From Marinifilaceae bacterium (lineage in GTDB: Bacteria; Bacteroidota; Bacteroidia; Bacteroidales; Marinifilaceae), in NCBI GenBank assembly GCA_016936255.1, contig JAFGYE010000091.1, forward strand, positions 118,040 to 182,039: a DNA stretch of 64,000 nt, written 5' to 3'. Under the pieces are notes generated by a model. It was not told the origin of the DNA, made no database searches, and worked only from the letters and a program-made list of their open reading frames with translations. The stretch's first letter is position 1. Each line of letters opens with the position of its first letter. The translations under genes were made by a program, and so were the position numbers. Of this stretch, positions 10,894-23,403 are shown one piece after another.

Positions 10894-10981
10894 ATGAAAC
10901 GTCCATGTATAATGCTTTTACATACAGAGGAGATGATTATCATGGAAAGTTCCATATGGCAAAACATAAAATAAAAAACAT
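10894..10981 (+). repeat. Leader element A, shared with the leader of the GH3 gene
   Basis: This SusC-SusD spacer starts with ATGAAACGTCCATG (10894-10907) and carries ATATGGCAA (10954-10962) about 20 nt before the SusD start codon. Both words recur in the same order and with the same distance to the start codon at 49078-49199. A small hairpin (TGGAAAGTTCCA) lies at about 10942-10953. The function is unknown; a 5'-leader RNA element is possible. Confidence 0.35.
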
Positions 10982-12649
10982 ATGAAAATGAAAAATATAT
11001 ATTCTTTTATTGCGATTCTATTAGCACTTTCTTTTAGTGCTTGTGAAATCGATAGGGAACCGTTTCAGGATTTATCGGATGATAAAGTATTTGCTGACGA
11101 ATTAGGTATCGAAGCAGCCGCTTTAGGTACATATGCATTACTAAAAAAGAATGAGTTTATGCGTCCTTACCACTTCCATGGTGAATTTGGTGGTGACAAT
11201 ATTGCATTAAGCGGTTCTACCACCGATGCCTTATTCTATATGTACAATTACCAGCACACACCGACAAATGGCCATTTAAATAGCTTATGGTCTTATTGTT
11301 ACAAGGGGATTGTGAATGCGAATAAAGTTATTGACAAAGCACAGGCAGGTACGCCTCGTTTGAATCATGTTATTGGTGAAATGTATTATTTACGTGCCTT
11401 CTTTTATTTCAATCTGGTAAATATTTGGGGACGACCTTATGTTCAGAATCCAAGTTCAAACTTGGGTGTTCCAATTATTTTAGATGCTGAACCGGATGCA
11501 GATAATTTGCCTCCCCGTGCCACGGTTAAGGAGGTTTATGATCTGATTTTAAGTGACTTGTTAAAAGGGGCTGAATTAATGAGTGAATTTAAAAGAAATG
11601 ATTCAGAATACAATATATATGCATCTGAACAAGCGGCCAACGCTTTATTGTCCAGGGTGTATTTATATATGGAAGATAATGCAAAAGCAGAGGAGTATGC
11701 CTCCAAAGTAATTGATTCAAACAACTTCACACTATTGGAAGGTTCCGATTATGAGACTTTTCCAACAATGGTGCCCGAGGAAAATTCGGAAATTATATTT
11801 GCATGTAGAGCATTAAAAGATGAAGATGATTATGGTTGGTATGCTTTTGGAGGTATGTATGCAACAATTGATGGTGTAGGCTGGGGTGAAATGTATGCAT
11901 CTGAACCTTATAGGGATTTGCTTGATCAAAATCCTTCGGATAGAAGACATAAATTCATTGATCCTCAATATGTAGATGGTGATGATTATGAGATCACTTA
12001 TTCTTACGACAAATCATCTCCGGCGGGTTCAAAAATGTTCAAAATGTATGCTGTTACCAATAATGGGGGCAATTGGGAATATGATTACAACGGGACAAAA
12101 ACTGTTTCAACCGAACTTGTAAATGGCAACACAGTGTATTTTATCACTGAAGGTGAGAATATCAGTGGAAAAACCTATGTGAAATTAACAAAGAAGATGC
12201 CGGTAAGACAGGGATATCCTAAATATTTTGTGATAAAATGTTCAAATCAGGAAGGACAACCGCAATTGTTCTCGCCGGTTATTTCACGTTTGGCAGAGAT
12301 GTATTTGAATCGTGCCGAAGCACGTGCTAAAACTAATAATACAACAGGTGCATTGGACGATATTAATCTGATAAGAGAACGTGCAAATATTGATGCATAC
12401 TCCGCAGTTCCTGCTGGTAGAACTCTTCTAGAAATAGTGCTTGAGGAACGACGCATAGAACTTGCTTTCGAAGCGCATCGACGTTATGACATTTTTAGAA
12501 ATGGCTTAACCTTGGATCGCAGATATCCAGGAACACACGATAGAGGTGCTAATCCTTTATTAACTGTTCCTGCAACAAGTCCTCGTGTTGTTGACTTTAT
12601 TCCAGAAGCTCAGATTTTAGCTCAGCCTAATTTGGTACAAAATCCATAA
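10982..12649 (+). CDS. SusD/RagB-family outer-membrane lipoprotein (PUL 1)
   Basis: The protein has 555 residues with a lipobox at C21 (SFSAC) followed by EIDRE. It shows the SusD pattern: YYLRAFFYFNLVNIWG in the first TPR region, a C-terminal AEMYLNRAEARAK and LEERRIELAFEAHRRYDIFR. SusD proteins form the hinged lid over SusC and bind the glycan at the surface. It follows SusC in the same direction, in the standard order. Three hairpins in the downstream spacer may lower expression of the next gene relative to susCD. Confidence 0.96.
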   Translation: MKMKNIYSFIAILLALSFSACEIDREPFQDLSDDKVFADELGIEAAALGTYALLKKNEFMRPYHFHGEFGGDNIALSGSTTDALFYMYNYQHTPTNGHLNSLWSYCYKGIVNANKVIDKAQAGTPRLNHVIGEMYYLRAFFYFNLVNIWGRPYVQNPSSNLGVPIILDAEPDADNLPPRATVKEVYDLILSDLLKGAELMSEFKRNDSEYNIYASEQAANALLSRVYLYMEDNAKAEEYASKVIDSNNFTLLEGSDYETFPTMVPEENSEIIFACRALKDEDDYGWYAFGGMYATIDGVGWGEMYASEPYRDLLDQNPSDRRHKFIDPQYVDGDDYEITYSYDKSSPAGSKMFKMYAVTNNGGNWEYDYNGTKTVSTELVNGNTVYFITEGENISGKTYVKLTKKMPVRQGYPKYFVIKCSNQEGQPQLFSPVISRLAEMYLNRAEARAKTNNTTGALDDINLIRERANIDAYSAVPAGRTLLEIVLEERRIELAFEAHRRYDIFRNGLTLDRRYPGTHDRGANPLLTVPATSPRVVDFIPEAQILAQPNLVQNP

Positions 12650-12664
12650 TTCAATAATAATCAC

Positions 12665-12791
12665 TTAATACAATAAGGCTTTACCAAAGTCTTATTGTAT
12701 TAAAATGTGGTTACTACTCTAATCCCCGGGTCGTAAACTAATTTGTTTACGTAATAAACTCTTTTTGATACCTCAGGGCAAGCTCTGAGGT
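12665..12791 (+). terminator. Three tandem hairpins after SusD
   Basis: Perfect inverted repeats lie at 12665-12677/12691-12703 (13 bp), 12732-12738/12745-12751 (7 bp) and 12770-12776/12785-12791 (7 bp). The last is followed by a T-rich run and may terminate partially. Together they fill the 231-bp spacer between SusD and the DUF3472 gene, which otherwise holds no gene. Confidence 0.5.
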
Positions 12792-12881
12792 TATTTATTT
12801 AGGTTTTTGGAAAAAACATATGAAAAATACTTGTTAAAAACCCAAATGTAAAAAACAGTCAATTGTTAAAAATATATAGTC

Positions 12882-14693
12882 ATGAAAATTACCAAATTAG
12901 GCTTATTAACATTTCTGTCGGTTTTGTTATTTTTTTATTCTTGTGACAAGGAGGAAACACAACCTGAAGATGAAAATTTAAAAAAAGGCAATTCAGTAAC
13001 ATATGATTTGTCAATATCAGTTCCTTGCGAAGGGAATAGCTGGGTTGTTGCGAATCCCCTTGCTACTTCAAATTTAGTTGTAACAGGAGGTATTAAAAAT
13101 TGGACGAATTCAAGTGATAAAATTCGCACCTATTTTTATGCAAAAACAACTGGAACAATTCAAGTAGGCATCCGTGCCAGATTAAGTGTGTCCAGCACAT
13201 TAAAAATAACGTTGGGAGATGAAACACAAGAGCTGACTTTTGATAAAGGAAATACCTATAAAGATTATAGTGCAGGCACCTTTAAAATTACTCAAACTGG
13301 CTATCAATTTATCGAATTAGAAGGCGTGAGTAATGGAGGAAGTTCTTTTGGCGATATCTCTGATATTTTATTAGGGGATTCATCCTGGAGCTCTAATATA
13401 AGTTATGTTGATAATGAATGGTTCTATTGGGGACGAAGAGGTCCTTCGGTGCATTTAGGTTATCAGGCACCTGCCAATAAAAATATTACATGGTTTTACA
13501 ACGAATTAACGGTACCTGTGGGGAAAGATCCAATAGGCTCATATTTTATGGCTAATGGGTTTTCATCGGGCTATTTTGGAATGCAGGTTAATTCAGCGAC
13601 AGAAAGACGTGTGTTATTTTCGGTATGGAGCGCATTCGACACACAAGATCCTAATCAGATTCCTGCTGAGTATACTGTAGAACCTTTGGGATATGGAACT
13701 GGCGTAACCGTAGGAGAGTTTGGTGGTGAAGGTTCGGGTGCTCAGAGTTATTGGGTTTATAACTGGAAACCGGGAACAACCTATAAATTTTTATTAAAGG
13801 GTGAATCTAATGCTGATAATTCTATCGATTATACAGCTTATTTCTATGCGCCTGAAGTTGGCGACTGGAAGTTGATAGCCAGTTTTAGAAGGCCATTTCC
13901 TACTGGCAGGCATTTATCACATTTGCATTCGTTTTTAGAAAATTTCAATACCACAATGGGTGATGAAACCCGACAAGTGGATTATAGCAATCAATGGGTT
14001 TATGATACTCAGGGAAGCTGGAGTGAAATGACTAGTGCTGCATTTACCACCGATGCTACAGGTAGTAACGGAGCTCGATTGGATTATGATGGTGGAAGAG
14101 AAGGGGATCACTTTTATTTAAGAAATTGTGGCTTTTTCAGTGACAACGAAACACCCAATACATCATTTACAAGAACTGCTAATGGAACTGCACCTGCTAT
14201 TGACTTTTCGAAATTAGAAGTTCCTGCCATTACTGTACCACCAATACAAACTGTAATGGACAGAACCGGATGGACTGTATTAGATTACAGCACTCAGGAA
14301 GATAAAGGCGGAGAAGGAAGTACAGGATTGGCAACAGATATTCTCGATGGGGATGAAAGCACTTATTGGCATTCATGCTGGTCGGGCTGCACAGCAGCGG
14401 CTCCTCATTATATTACTGTAGATATGGGGCAAATCAATACGGTCAATGGTTTTAGTTTTACTCAAAGACAAAATCTTTCCAGAACAGTTAAAGATTTGGA
14501 AATCCAAATAAGCGATGACAACGTAACTTGGGTAAGCCTGGGCGACTTTGTTCTGGAAAAAACTACAAACCAGCAAAATATCAAACTAGGCACAGCTAAA
14601 ACGTTCCGATATTTTAAATTCATAGCTAAAACTGCTCATGATGGAACCAATAATGCTGCTATGGCAGAAATTGCGACCTATATTGTAGAGTAA
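12882..14693 (+). CDS. DUF5077-DUF3472 lipoprotein with C-terminal F5/8C (CBM32-like) domain
   Basis: The protein has 603 residues with a lipobox at C21 (FFYSC) and acidic DKEE behind it, so surface exposure is likely. Residues about 40-160 match DUF5077 and about 170-430 DUF3472 (WGRRGPSVHLGY, MANGF, NSATERRVLFSVWS, GEFGGEGSG, LIASFRRP). A linker leads to an F5/8 type C domain at about 470-603 (STYWHSCW, DLEIQISDDNVTW). The DUF part is closely related to the lipoprotein at 20214-21536, which lacks the F5/8C domain. No enzyme function can be assigned; a new catalytic or binding module is possible. It is the last gene of the first PUL 1 unit, before a terminator. Confidence 0.8.
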   Translation: MKITKLGLLTFLSVLLFFYSCDKEETQPEDENLKKGNSVTYDLSISVPCEGNSWVVANPLATSNLVVTGGIKNWTNSSDKIRTYFYAKTTGTIQVGIRARLSVSSTLKITLGDETQELTFDKGNTYKDYSAGTFKITQTGYQFIELEGVSNGGSSFGDISDILLGDSSWSSNISYVDNEWFYWGRRGPSVHLGYQAPANKNITWFYNELTVPVGKDPIGSYFMANGFSSGYFGMQVNSATERRVLFSVWSAFDTQDPNQIPAEYTVEPLGYGTGVTVGEFGGEGSGAQSYWVYNWKPGTTYKFLLKGESNADNSIDYTAYFYAPEVGDWKLIASFRRPFPTGRHLSHLHSFLENFNTTMGDETRQVDYSNQWVYDTQGSWSEMTSAAFTTDATGSNGARLDYDGGREGDHFYLRNCGFFSDNETPNTSFTRTANGTAPAIDFSKLEVPAITVPPIQTVMDRTGWTVLDYSTQEDKGGEGSTGLATDILDGDESTYWHSCWSGCTAAAPHYITVDMGQINTVNGFSFTQRQNLSRTVKDLEIQISDDNVTWVSLGDFVLEKTTNQQNIKLGTAKTFRYFKFIAKTAHDGTNNAAMAEIATYIVE

Positions 14694-14710
14694 GTGTGAA
14701 ATTGTATTAA

Positions 14711-14750
14711 GAGGGTGTCCTAAATTTTTATTTGAGATGGCCTCTTTTTT
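14711..14750 (+). terminator. Intrinsic terminator after DUF3472-CBM32 gene
   Basis: An imperfect stem of 14 positions with G-T pairs (GAGGGTGTCC ... GGCCTC) is followed by six T residues. It ends the first PUL 1 transcription unit. Confidence 0.7.
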
Positions 14751-15045
14751 ATGTTTTATTTTACCGTATGCTTAAAAGATAAAATAATTTTAGTTTTTCG
14801 GACAGATGATGGGTATAGTTGATTTTTTGTTTGTATTTCTTGTAACAAAGAAATAACTATTTGAGATTGGTTTGTGTCGTGTTCTCTCTTATGTTCAGGG
14901 GCGCCATTTTTTATGGGATTTAATCTCTTGGATAAATTATTACTTAAGTCCTTGCGTCAACGAACCATTTGAGTAATGTTTTATTTGATAAAAAATATCT
15001 GGGTTTATAATGAGGTATGCACTGTAAATTAGATGTTGCAGGGAA

Positions 15046-15100
15046 TCGGCCTAATCGCTAAAAATGTCCACTCTTTTATAATAGAGATTTTTCATTTTTG
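15046..15100 (+). promoter_or_regulatory. Putative HTCS operator copy 2 with -7 box (GH2-sulfatase unit)
   Basis: The motif at 15046-15069 ends in AAAAATGTCC. CATTTTTG at 15093-15100, seven of eight positions of TAnnTTTG, begins exactly 29 nt after the A of ATGTCC. Copy 3 has the identical spacing. No convincing -33 TTG is present, as expected for an activator-dependent promoter. The predicted leader to the GH2 start at 15170 is about 63 nt. Confidence 0.6.
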
Positions 15101-15139
15101 AGATGTGAGATAAATTAAGCTTACTACCTTGTCTTATAA

Positions 15140-18355
<3,216 letters not shown>

Positions 18356-18382
18356 TTTTTTAGATTCAAAAAAAATATTGAC

Positions 18383-19792
18383 ATGAATATGAATCAAACA
18401 TTGCTTTTGGCAGGAACAAGCCTTCTTTTTGGCACTTCGTGTGCAAACTTGTCTAAAAGTAAATCTGAATCAAGCAAGCCGAATATCATTTACATCCTTG
18501 CTGATGATATGGGGTATGGGGATTTGGGTTGTTATGGACAAAGGATTTTCGAAACACCTAATCTTGATTTAATGGCCAGTCAAGGTATCCGATTCATAAA
18601 TCATTATACAGGCAGTACTGTTTGTGCGCCCTCACGTTGTGCATTACTAACAGGGAAACATACCGGTCATTCTGTTGTGCGGGGAAACAAGGAGATACAG
18701 CCAGAAGGTCAGATGGCTATGCCTGCCGGAACAAGAACGGCAGCTCATTTTCTTCAGAAAGCGGGTTATAGTACAGGATGTGTGGGAAAATGGGGTTTAG
18801 GCTATCCCGGATCGGAAAGTGATCCTCTGAATATGGGATTTGACTATTTCTTTGGATACAATTGTCAAATGAAAGCCCATCATTACTTCCCTGAATATTT
18901 ATGGGAGAATGATCAAAAAATATTCTATCCCGAAAATAGCAACGGGCAACAGAAAATGTATAGTCATGATGAAACAACAAGAAAAGCATTTTCTTTCATC
19001 AAAGAGAATAAGGAGAAACCATTTTTCTTGTATCTGGCTTATGCAATACCTCATGCCGAATTGGTTATTCCTGAAGAATATCTGGCTAAATACAAAGGTA
19101 AATTTCCCGAAAATCCGTTTTCAGGTGGCCATTATGGAAAACATGATTATCCAAGAGCTACTTATGCTGCAATGATTTCACATTTGGATTCTGATGTTGG
19201 GAAATTAAATTCATTGTTAAAGGAATATGGTTTAGACGAGAATACAATCGTGATGTTTGCTTCGGATAACGGACCTCATGTGGAAGGAGGAAATGATCCG
19301 CTCTTCTTTGAGAGTTCCGGTGGTTTACGAGGGGAAAAGAGATCCTTATACGAAGGAGGGATTCGAACTCCTTTTATTGTGAAGTGGCCTGGGAAAATAA
19401 AATCAGGAGAGGTTTCCCAGCATGTTTCTGCTTTTTGGGATGTGTTGCCAACACTATGTGATATGGCAGGCGTAAAAGCACCTGAAGATTTGGATGGCAT
19501 TTCATTTTATCCCGAACTAATAGGCGAAAAACAGAAAAATCATGAATTGCTCTATTGGGAGTTTCATGGCTATACCGGCGATAAGCAAGCCATTCGAAAA
19601 GGAAAATGGAAAGCGGTTCGGAATAAGATTATTAAGGCAAATATGCCCATAGAGCTTTACAATTTAGAATTAGATCCTTTTGAACAAAACGATGTGTCAG
19701 AGCAATTCCCTGATATGATAACCGAAATGAAAAGTTTGCTCGATAAAACTCATGTTCAATCAGAGGATTTTCCATTTGAATATGAATTGTAA
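18383..19792 (+). CDS. S1-family sulfatase (formylglycine-dependent), lipoprotein
   Basis: The protein has 469 residues with a short signal and a lipobox at C20 (FGTSC). The S1 sulfatase signature C81-A-P-S-R85 is intact, so the Cys must be converted to formylglycine for activity. Metal-binding residues are visible in ILADDMGYGDLGCYG and ASDNGPH. It would remove a sulfate ester from a glycan, probably before or together with the GH2 encoded just upstream. No anaerobic radical-SAM maturase gene is present in this window; the only FGE-like domain, at 946-2346, lacks the catalytic Cys pair, so maturation is presumably encoded elsewhere. Position of the sulfate cannot be read from the sequence. 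Confidence 0.93.
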   Translation: MNMNQTLLLAGTSLLFGTSCANLSKSKSESSKPNIIYILADDMGYGDLGCYGQRIFETPNLDLMASQGIRFINHYTGSTVCAPSRCALLTGKHTGHSVVRGNKEIQPEGQMAMPAGTRTAAHFLQKAGYSTGCVGKWGLGYPGSESDPLNMGFDYFFGYNCQMKAHHYFPEYLWENDQKIFYPENSNGQQKMYSHDETTRKAFSFIKENKEKPFFLYLAYAIPHAELVIPEEYLAKYKGKFPENPFSGGHYGKHDYPRATYAAMISHLDSDVGKLNSLLKEYGLDENTIVMFASDNGPHVEGGNDPLFFESSGGLRGEKRSLYEGGIRTPFIVKWPGKIKSGEVSQHVSAFWDVLPTLCDMAGVKAPEDLDGISFYPELIGEKQKNHELLYWEFHGYTGDKQAIRKGKWKAVRNKIIKANMPIELYNLELDPFEQNDVSEQFPDMITEMKSLLDKTHVQSEDFPFEYEL

Positions 19793-19852
19793 GAAATATG
19801 TCAAAATAAGAGAGCTCATTATGATTTTATAATGATTCCACTAAAGACTTAG

Positions 19853-19882
19853 GCAGGCCATTATCATTTGTTAATGGCTTGC
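19853..19882 (+). terminator. Hairpin after sulfatase gene
   Basis: An 11-bp stem with one G-T pair (GCAGGCCATTA / TAATGGCTTGC) and an 8-nt loop lies 60 bp after the sulfatase stop. No strong T run follows on the plus strand, so its strength as a terminator is uncertain. Confidence 0.45.
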
Positions 19883-20046
19883 TTAACTAAAAAAATGGCA
19901 ATTCACATTTTTTAATTGCTCCGCTAAATGATTAATCGGGCAATGAACAGAACTTATTTCTGTACTCACAAGCTTATCTTCGTTTACTACCAAATTACTA
20001 TCAAAATTTTCTTTTTAAAGCACTTCTTTTTAGTGGCATTTTTTTT

Positions 20047-20074
20047 AGCATCCTCATTTGAATGATGCTTTTTT
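20047..20074 (+). terminator. Intrinsic terminator
   Basis: A short stem AGCATC/GATGCT is followed by TTTTTT. It lies just before the third operator copy and separates the sulfatase unit from the next one. Confidence 0.5.
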
Positions 20075-20136
20075 AAATTGAAAAAAATGTTTTTTACGTA
20101 TCGTAATGTTTTGTGGGTTAGTTTTTTGTGAAAAAG

Positions 20137-20191
20137 TCGACCTTGTCGCTTAATATGTCCTCTTTTTTGTAATACTTATTTATCATTTTTG
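20137..20191 (+). promoter_or_regulatory. Putative HTCS operator copy 3 with -7 box
   Basis: The motif at 20137-20160 ends in TTAATATGTCC. CATTTTTG at 20184-20191 begins 29 nt after the A of ATGTCC, exactly as in copy 2. The predicted leader to the ATG at 20214 is only about 16 nt. Confidence 0.6.
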
Positions 20192-20213
20192 AAATTGTAA
20201 AAAATTAAGACAA

Positions 20214-21536
20214 ATGAAAATAAGCAGATATTTAATACTAGGTTCTTTTCTGATGGTTTGTATTCTATCAGCGTGTTCTTCAAGTAAAAGCTCGAAGAAA
20301 GAAGCAGATATATCAATTGAAGATTTATTGATAGAAGTACCTTTTAGCGGGAATGCATGGCTGGTTGATGATGTTTCTTTAAATGAAGACATGATTTCTG
20401 ACCCGGGCCTGAAAAACTGGATGAAGAAAACTTCTCTGATCAGAACTTTTGTGAGAGTTAATGCAACAGGAGATCTGTGTGTAGGATTAAAAGCCAAATC
20501 GTTAAAGGGCTCGTCTAAAGTGAAAATAACTATTGGAGAAGAGTCTAAAGAATTTGCAATTAGCAATCAGGAAATGAGTATTATACCTGTTGGGCGTTTC
20601 AATGTCTCACAGAAAGGATATGTTCAAATTGATTTACAGGGAGTTTCAAAAACGGATTCTTATTTTGGTGAAGTATCTCATTTGCTGATAGGAGGTGAGG
20701 CAGTATCAGAAGGAACTGATTTTGTGAAAGAAGATTTTTATTGGGGACGACGTGGTCCTTCTGTTCATTTGGGCTACGAAATTCCTTCTGAAGCTGGTGA
20801 TGTTGAATGGTTTTATAACGAAATTGAGGTGCCTGAGGGAAATGATCTTGTTGGTTCGTATTATATGGCGAATGGTTTTGGTGAAGGTTACTTTGGAATT
20901 CAAGTGAATTCCGAAACAGAACGCAGAATCTTATTTTCAGTATGGAGTTCTTTTAAAACAGATAATCCCAATGATATCCCGGAAGATGAGAAAATTAAGC
21001 TTTTAAGAAAAGGAACTGATGTAAAAACGGGTGAGTTCGGTAATGAAGGGTCTGGAGGACAGAGTTACAGAATATACGATTGGAAAGCCGGAAACAGATA
21101 TCGTTTTCTGTTGGGTGCTAAACCAACTAATGATAATTCCACAGATTATACCGCTTACTTCTTTGCACCTGAAATTGGTAATTGGGAGCTGATTGCAAGT
21201 TTTAGAAGGCCAAAAACCTCAACATATTTAACCCGGCCACATTCATTTCTTGAGAATTTTATGACTGAAATGGGACAGTTTACCCGTAAGGGAACTTATT
21301 TAAATCAGTGGGTAAGAAATACTGAGGGCACGTGGTTCGAAATGACCAAAGCAAAATTCACCGCAGATGCTACGGCGAGAAAAGATGCTCGTTTAGACTA
21401 TGCAGGAGGAGTTGAAGGAGAGTATTTCTATTTGAAGAATTGTGGCTTTTTTAGTGAGAAAACAAGCTTCGATACATTTTTTAATAGAACTGAATTGGGC
21501 ATAGAACCTATTATTGATTTTAAAAAATTACCCTGA
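20214..21536 (+). CDS. DUF5077-DUF3472 lipoprotein (paralogue without CBM32)
   Basis: The protein has 440 residues with a lipobox at C21 (LSAC) followed by a Ser/Lys-rich linker and acidic residues. DUF5077 (about 40-160) and DUF3472 (about 170-420) match the 12882-14693 lipoprotein closely: WGRRGPSVHLGY, MANGFGEGYFG, NSETERRILFSVWSSF, GEFGNEGSG, LIASFRRP and HSFLEN are shared or nearly so. It lacks the C-terminal F5/8C domain. It opens the third PUL 1 unit together with GH20 and GH109. The charged and aromatic residues shared by both copies could form an active or binding site, but no function is known to me. Confidence 0.8.
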   Translation: MKISRYLILGSFLMVCILSACSSSKSSKKEADISIEDLLIEVPFSGNAWLVDDVSLNEDMISDPGLKNWMKKTSLIRTFVRVNATGDLCVGLKAKSLKGSSKVKITIGEESKEFAISNQEMSIIPVGRFNVSQKGYVQIDLQGVSKTDSYFGEVSHLLIGGEAVSEGTDFVKEDFYWGRRGPSVHLGYEIPSEAGDVEWFYNEIEVPEGNDLVGSYYMANGFGEGYFGIQVNSETERRILFSVWSSFKTDNPNDIPEDEKIKLLRKGTDVKTGEFGNEGSGGQSYRIYDWKAGNRYRFLLGAKPTNDNSTDYTAYFFAPEIGNWELIASFRRPKTSTYLTRPHSFLENFMTEMGQFTRKGTYLNQWVRNTEGTWFEMTKAKFTADATARKDARLDYAGGVEGEYFYLKNCGFFSEKTSFDTFFNRTELGIEPIIDFKKLP

Positions 21537-21597
21537 ATGCAGGGAATGTAATTTGGATTGGTGAACTGTGAAGGGTTTGGTTATGAAAGAGTTTGGT

Positions 21598-21618
21598 ATC
21601 TCATTTTGGAAATGAGAT
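21598..21618 (+). other. Intercistronic hairpin
   Basis: A 9-bp perfect stem (ATCTCATTT/AAATGAGAT) with a 3-nt loop lies in the 130-bp DUF3472-GH20 spacer. No T run follows, so it is more likely an mRNA-processing or stability element than a terminator. Confidence 0.4.
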
Positions 21619-21666
21619 TTAGTTAAAATCCTTCTTTTTGGAAAACTAATATGATATTTATCAGTT

Positions 21667-23295
21667 ATGAATAAAATAAGCCTGTGTTTTTTGCTGATGT
21701 TTTTAATGGCAACATCAGTAATGTCGAAAAACGTAAAAGTAATACCGCAGCCTTTAGAGGTAGAAAATGGGGTAGGATATTTTGCAATCACATCAAAAAC
21801 CAAGATTGTTTTTGATGAAGCCAATATTGGCAATGCAATCTATTTGCAGAAGATGCTGGAATCAGATTTCAATATGAAGTTAAATATCACTTCACTGGAA
21901 GCAAAAGGAATTGTGCTTACTATTGATGAAAATCTGAATGCAGACCTTGGTCAGGAAGGGTATTTGCTTGAAGTTGGAAAGAAAGGAATAAATATAACAG
22001 CTTCAGATAAAGCGGGTATTTTTTATGGCATTCAGTCACTAAGACAGTTACTTTCACTAGATGTGGATCTTAGTTCGGGAGAACTTTGTATTCCCAGCGT
22101 TAGAATTAAAGATTTCCCACGTTTTAGCTGGAGGGCATTTATGCTCGACGAAGCGCGATATTTTAAGGGAATGGAGCAGGTGAAAAAATTGCTCGATCAA
22201 ATGGCATTGCTTAAGATGAATGTATTTCACTGGCACTTGACTGATGATCAGGGATGGCGTATTGAAATCAAAAAATATCCGAAACTAACGAGCGTTGGTT
22301 CAACCCGGAAAGATTCGCAAATAGGCGGGTGGAACAGTGAAGAGCTTTCGGGGAAATCACACAGTGGTTTCTACACTCAAAAACAGCTTAAAGAGATTAT
22401 TGCTTACGCTGCAGAGCGGCAAATTAACATTGTTCCTGAGATTGAAATGCCTGGACACGCGTCGGCTGCAATTGCTGCTTATCCATGGTTGGGTACAATT
22501 GGTGAGCTGAAAGAAACACCTGTGGTGTTTGGTAAGTTGCCCGATTCGTTCAATGTTGCCGATCCTAAAGTATATCAGTTTATCGAAGATGTTCTCTCCG
22601 AAGTAATGGATCTTTTTCCTGGGAAAACGATTCATATTGGAGGTGATGAGGTAAAATTTGATGCTTGGAAAGAGTCGGAAGAGGTTCAGGAGTTTATGAA
22701 AAAAAATGATTTGGCATCACCAGCTGATTTACAGATTTTCTTTACCAACAGGGTGTCGAATTTTTTAGACAGAAAGGCGCATCGCATGATGGGCTGGAAT
22801 GAGATTTTAGGAGGTAATGTTCATGAATGGCAAAAGTCTGAAGATATTGAAGTAAAAGAGAAACTGGCGACCAGTGCCATCATTCATTTTTGGAAGGGAA
22901 GTCTTGATCTTGTAAAAGACGCCGTGGTGAATGGTTATGATATTGTCAATTCATATCATGTGAATACATATCTGGATTATCCGTGCAGCTATACACCTAT
23001 CGAAAAGGCCTATGATTTCGATCCGATCCCTGAAGGACTTGATGAAAAGTATCATGCTAAAGTACTGGGCAGCGGATGCCAAATGTGGAGCGAGTGGATT
23101 CCTGAGGTGTCAGATATGGATAAGATGGTATTTCCACGTTTGGCGGCTTACGCAGAGTTGGGCTGGACTGCTAAGGATCTGAAAAATTTCAAGCTGTTCC
23201 GTTCTAATCTGAGTCTCCTGATCGAAAGATGGAAAAAAGAAGGAATTGGATGTGCTGATCAGTTTGATAAAAATGATTTTTCTAAGCAGGAATAG
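21667..23295 (+). CDS. GH20 beta-N-acetylhexosaminidase, secreted
   Basis: The protein has 542 residues with a signal peptide (to about residue 20, SVMSK). A GH20b N-terminal domain (about 25-145) precedes the TIM barrel (RAFMLDEARYF, VFHWHLTDDQGWRIEI, VPEIEMPGHA). The catalytic pair D327-E328 is present in HIGGDEV; the Asp orients the substrate acetamido group and the Glu is the acid. It removes terminal beta-GlcNAc or beta-GalNAc in the periplasm. It lies between the DUF3472 and GH109 genes in the same unit. Confidence 0.94.
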   Translation: MNKISLCFLLMFLMATSVMSKNVKVIPQPLEVENGVGYFAITSKTKIVFDEANIGNAIYLQKMLESDFNMKLNITSLEAKGIVLTIDENLNADLGQEGYLLEVGKKGINITASDKAGIFYGIQSLRQLLSLDVDLSSGELCIPSVRIKDFPRFSWRAFMLDEARYFKGMEQVKKLLDQMALLKMNVFHWHLTDDQGWRIEIKKYPKLTSVGSTRKDSQIGGWNSEELSGKSHSGFYTQKQLKEIIAYAAERQINIVPEIEMPGHASAAIAAYPWLGTIGELKETPVVFGKLPDSFNVADPKVYQFIEDVLSEVMDLFPGKTIHIGGDEVKFDAWKESEEVQEFMKKNDLASPADLQIFFTNRVSNFLDRKAHRMMGWNEILGGNVHEWQKSEDIEVKEKLATSAIIHFWKGSLDLVKDAVVNGYDIVNSYHVNTYLDYPCSYTPIEKAYDFDPIPEGLDEKYHAKVLGSGCQMWSEWIPEVSDMDKMVFPRLAAYAELGWTAKDLKNFKLFRSNLSLLIERWKKEGIGCADQFDKNDFSKQE

Positions 23296-23403
23296 AAGGT
23301 TGTTTTGAGGAAGGATTCTATATGATCTCACCGTAGGTGAATGTTAAAATTTGATACTAAAAAAGCAGTTGAATAAAATAAATCAATCGAATAAAAATAT
23401 ATT

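Larger units (their letters stand above)
19793..20213. other. Spacer with two terminators and promoter of the DUF3472-GH20-GH109 unit
   Basis: These 421 bp hold no gene. They contain hairpins at 19853-19882 and 20047-20074, then the third copy of the HTCS motif with a -7-like box at 20137-20191. Confidence 0.6.
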
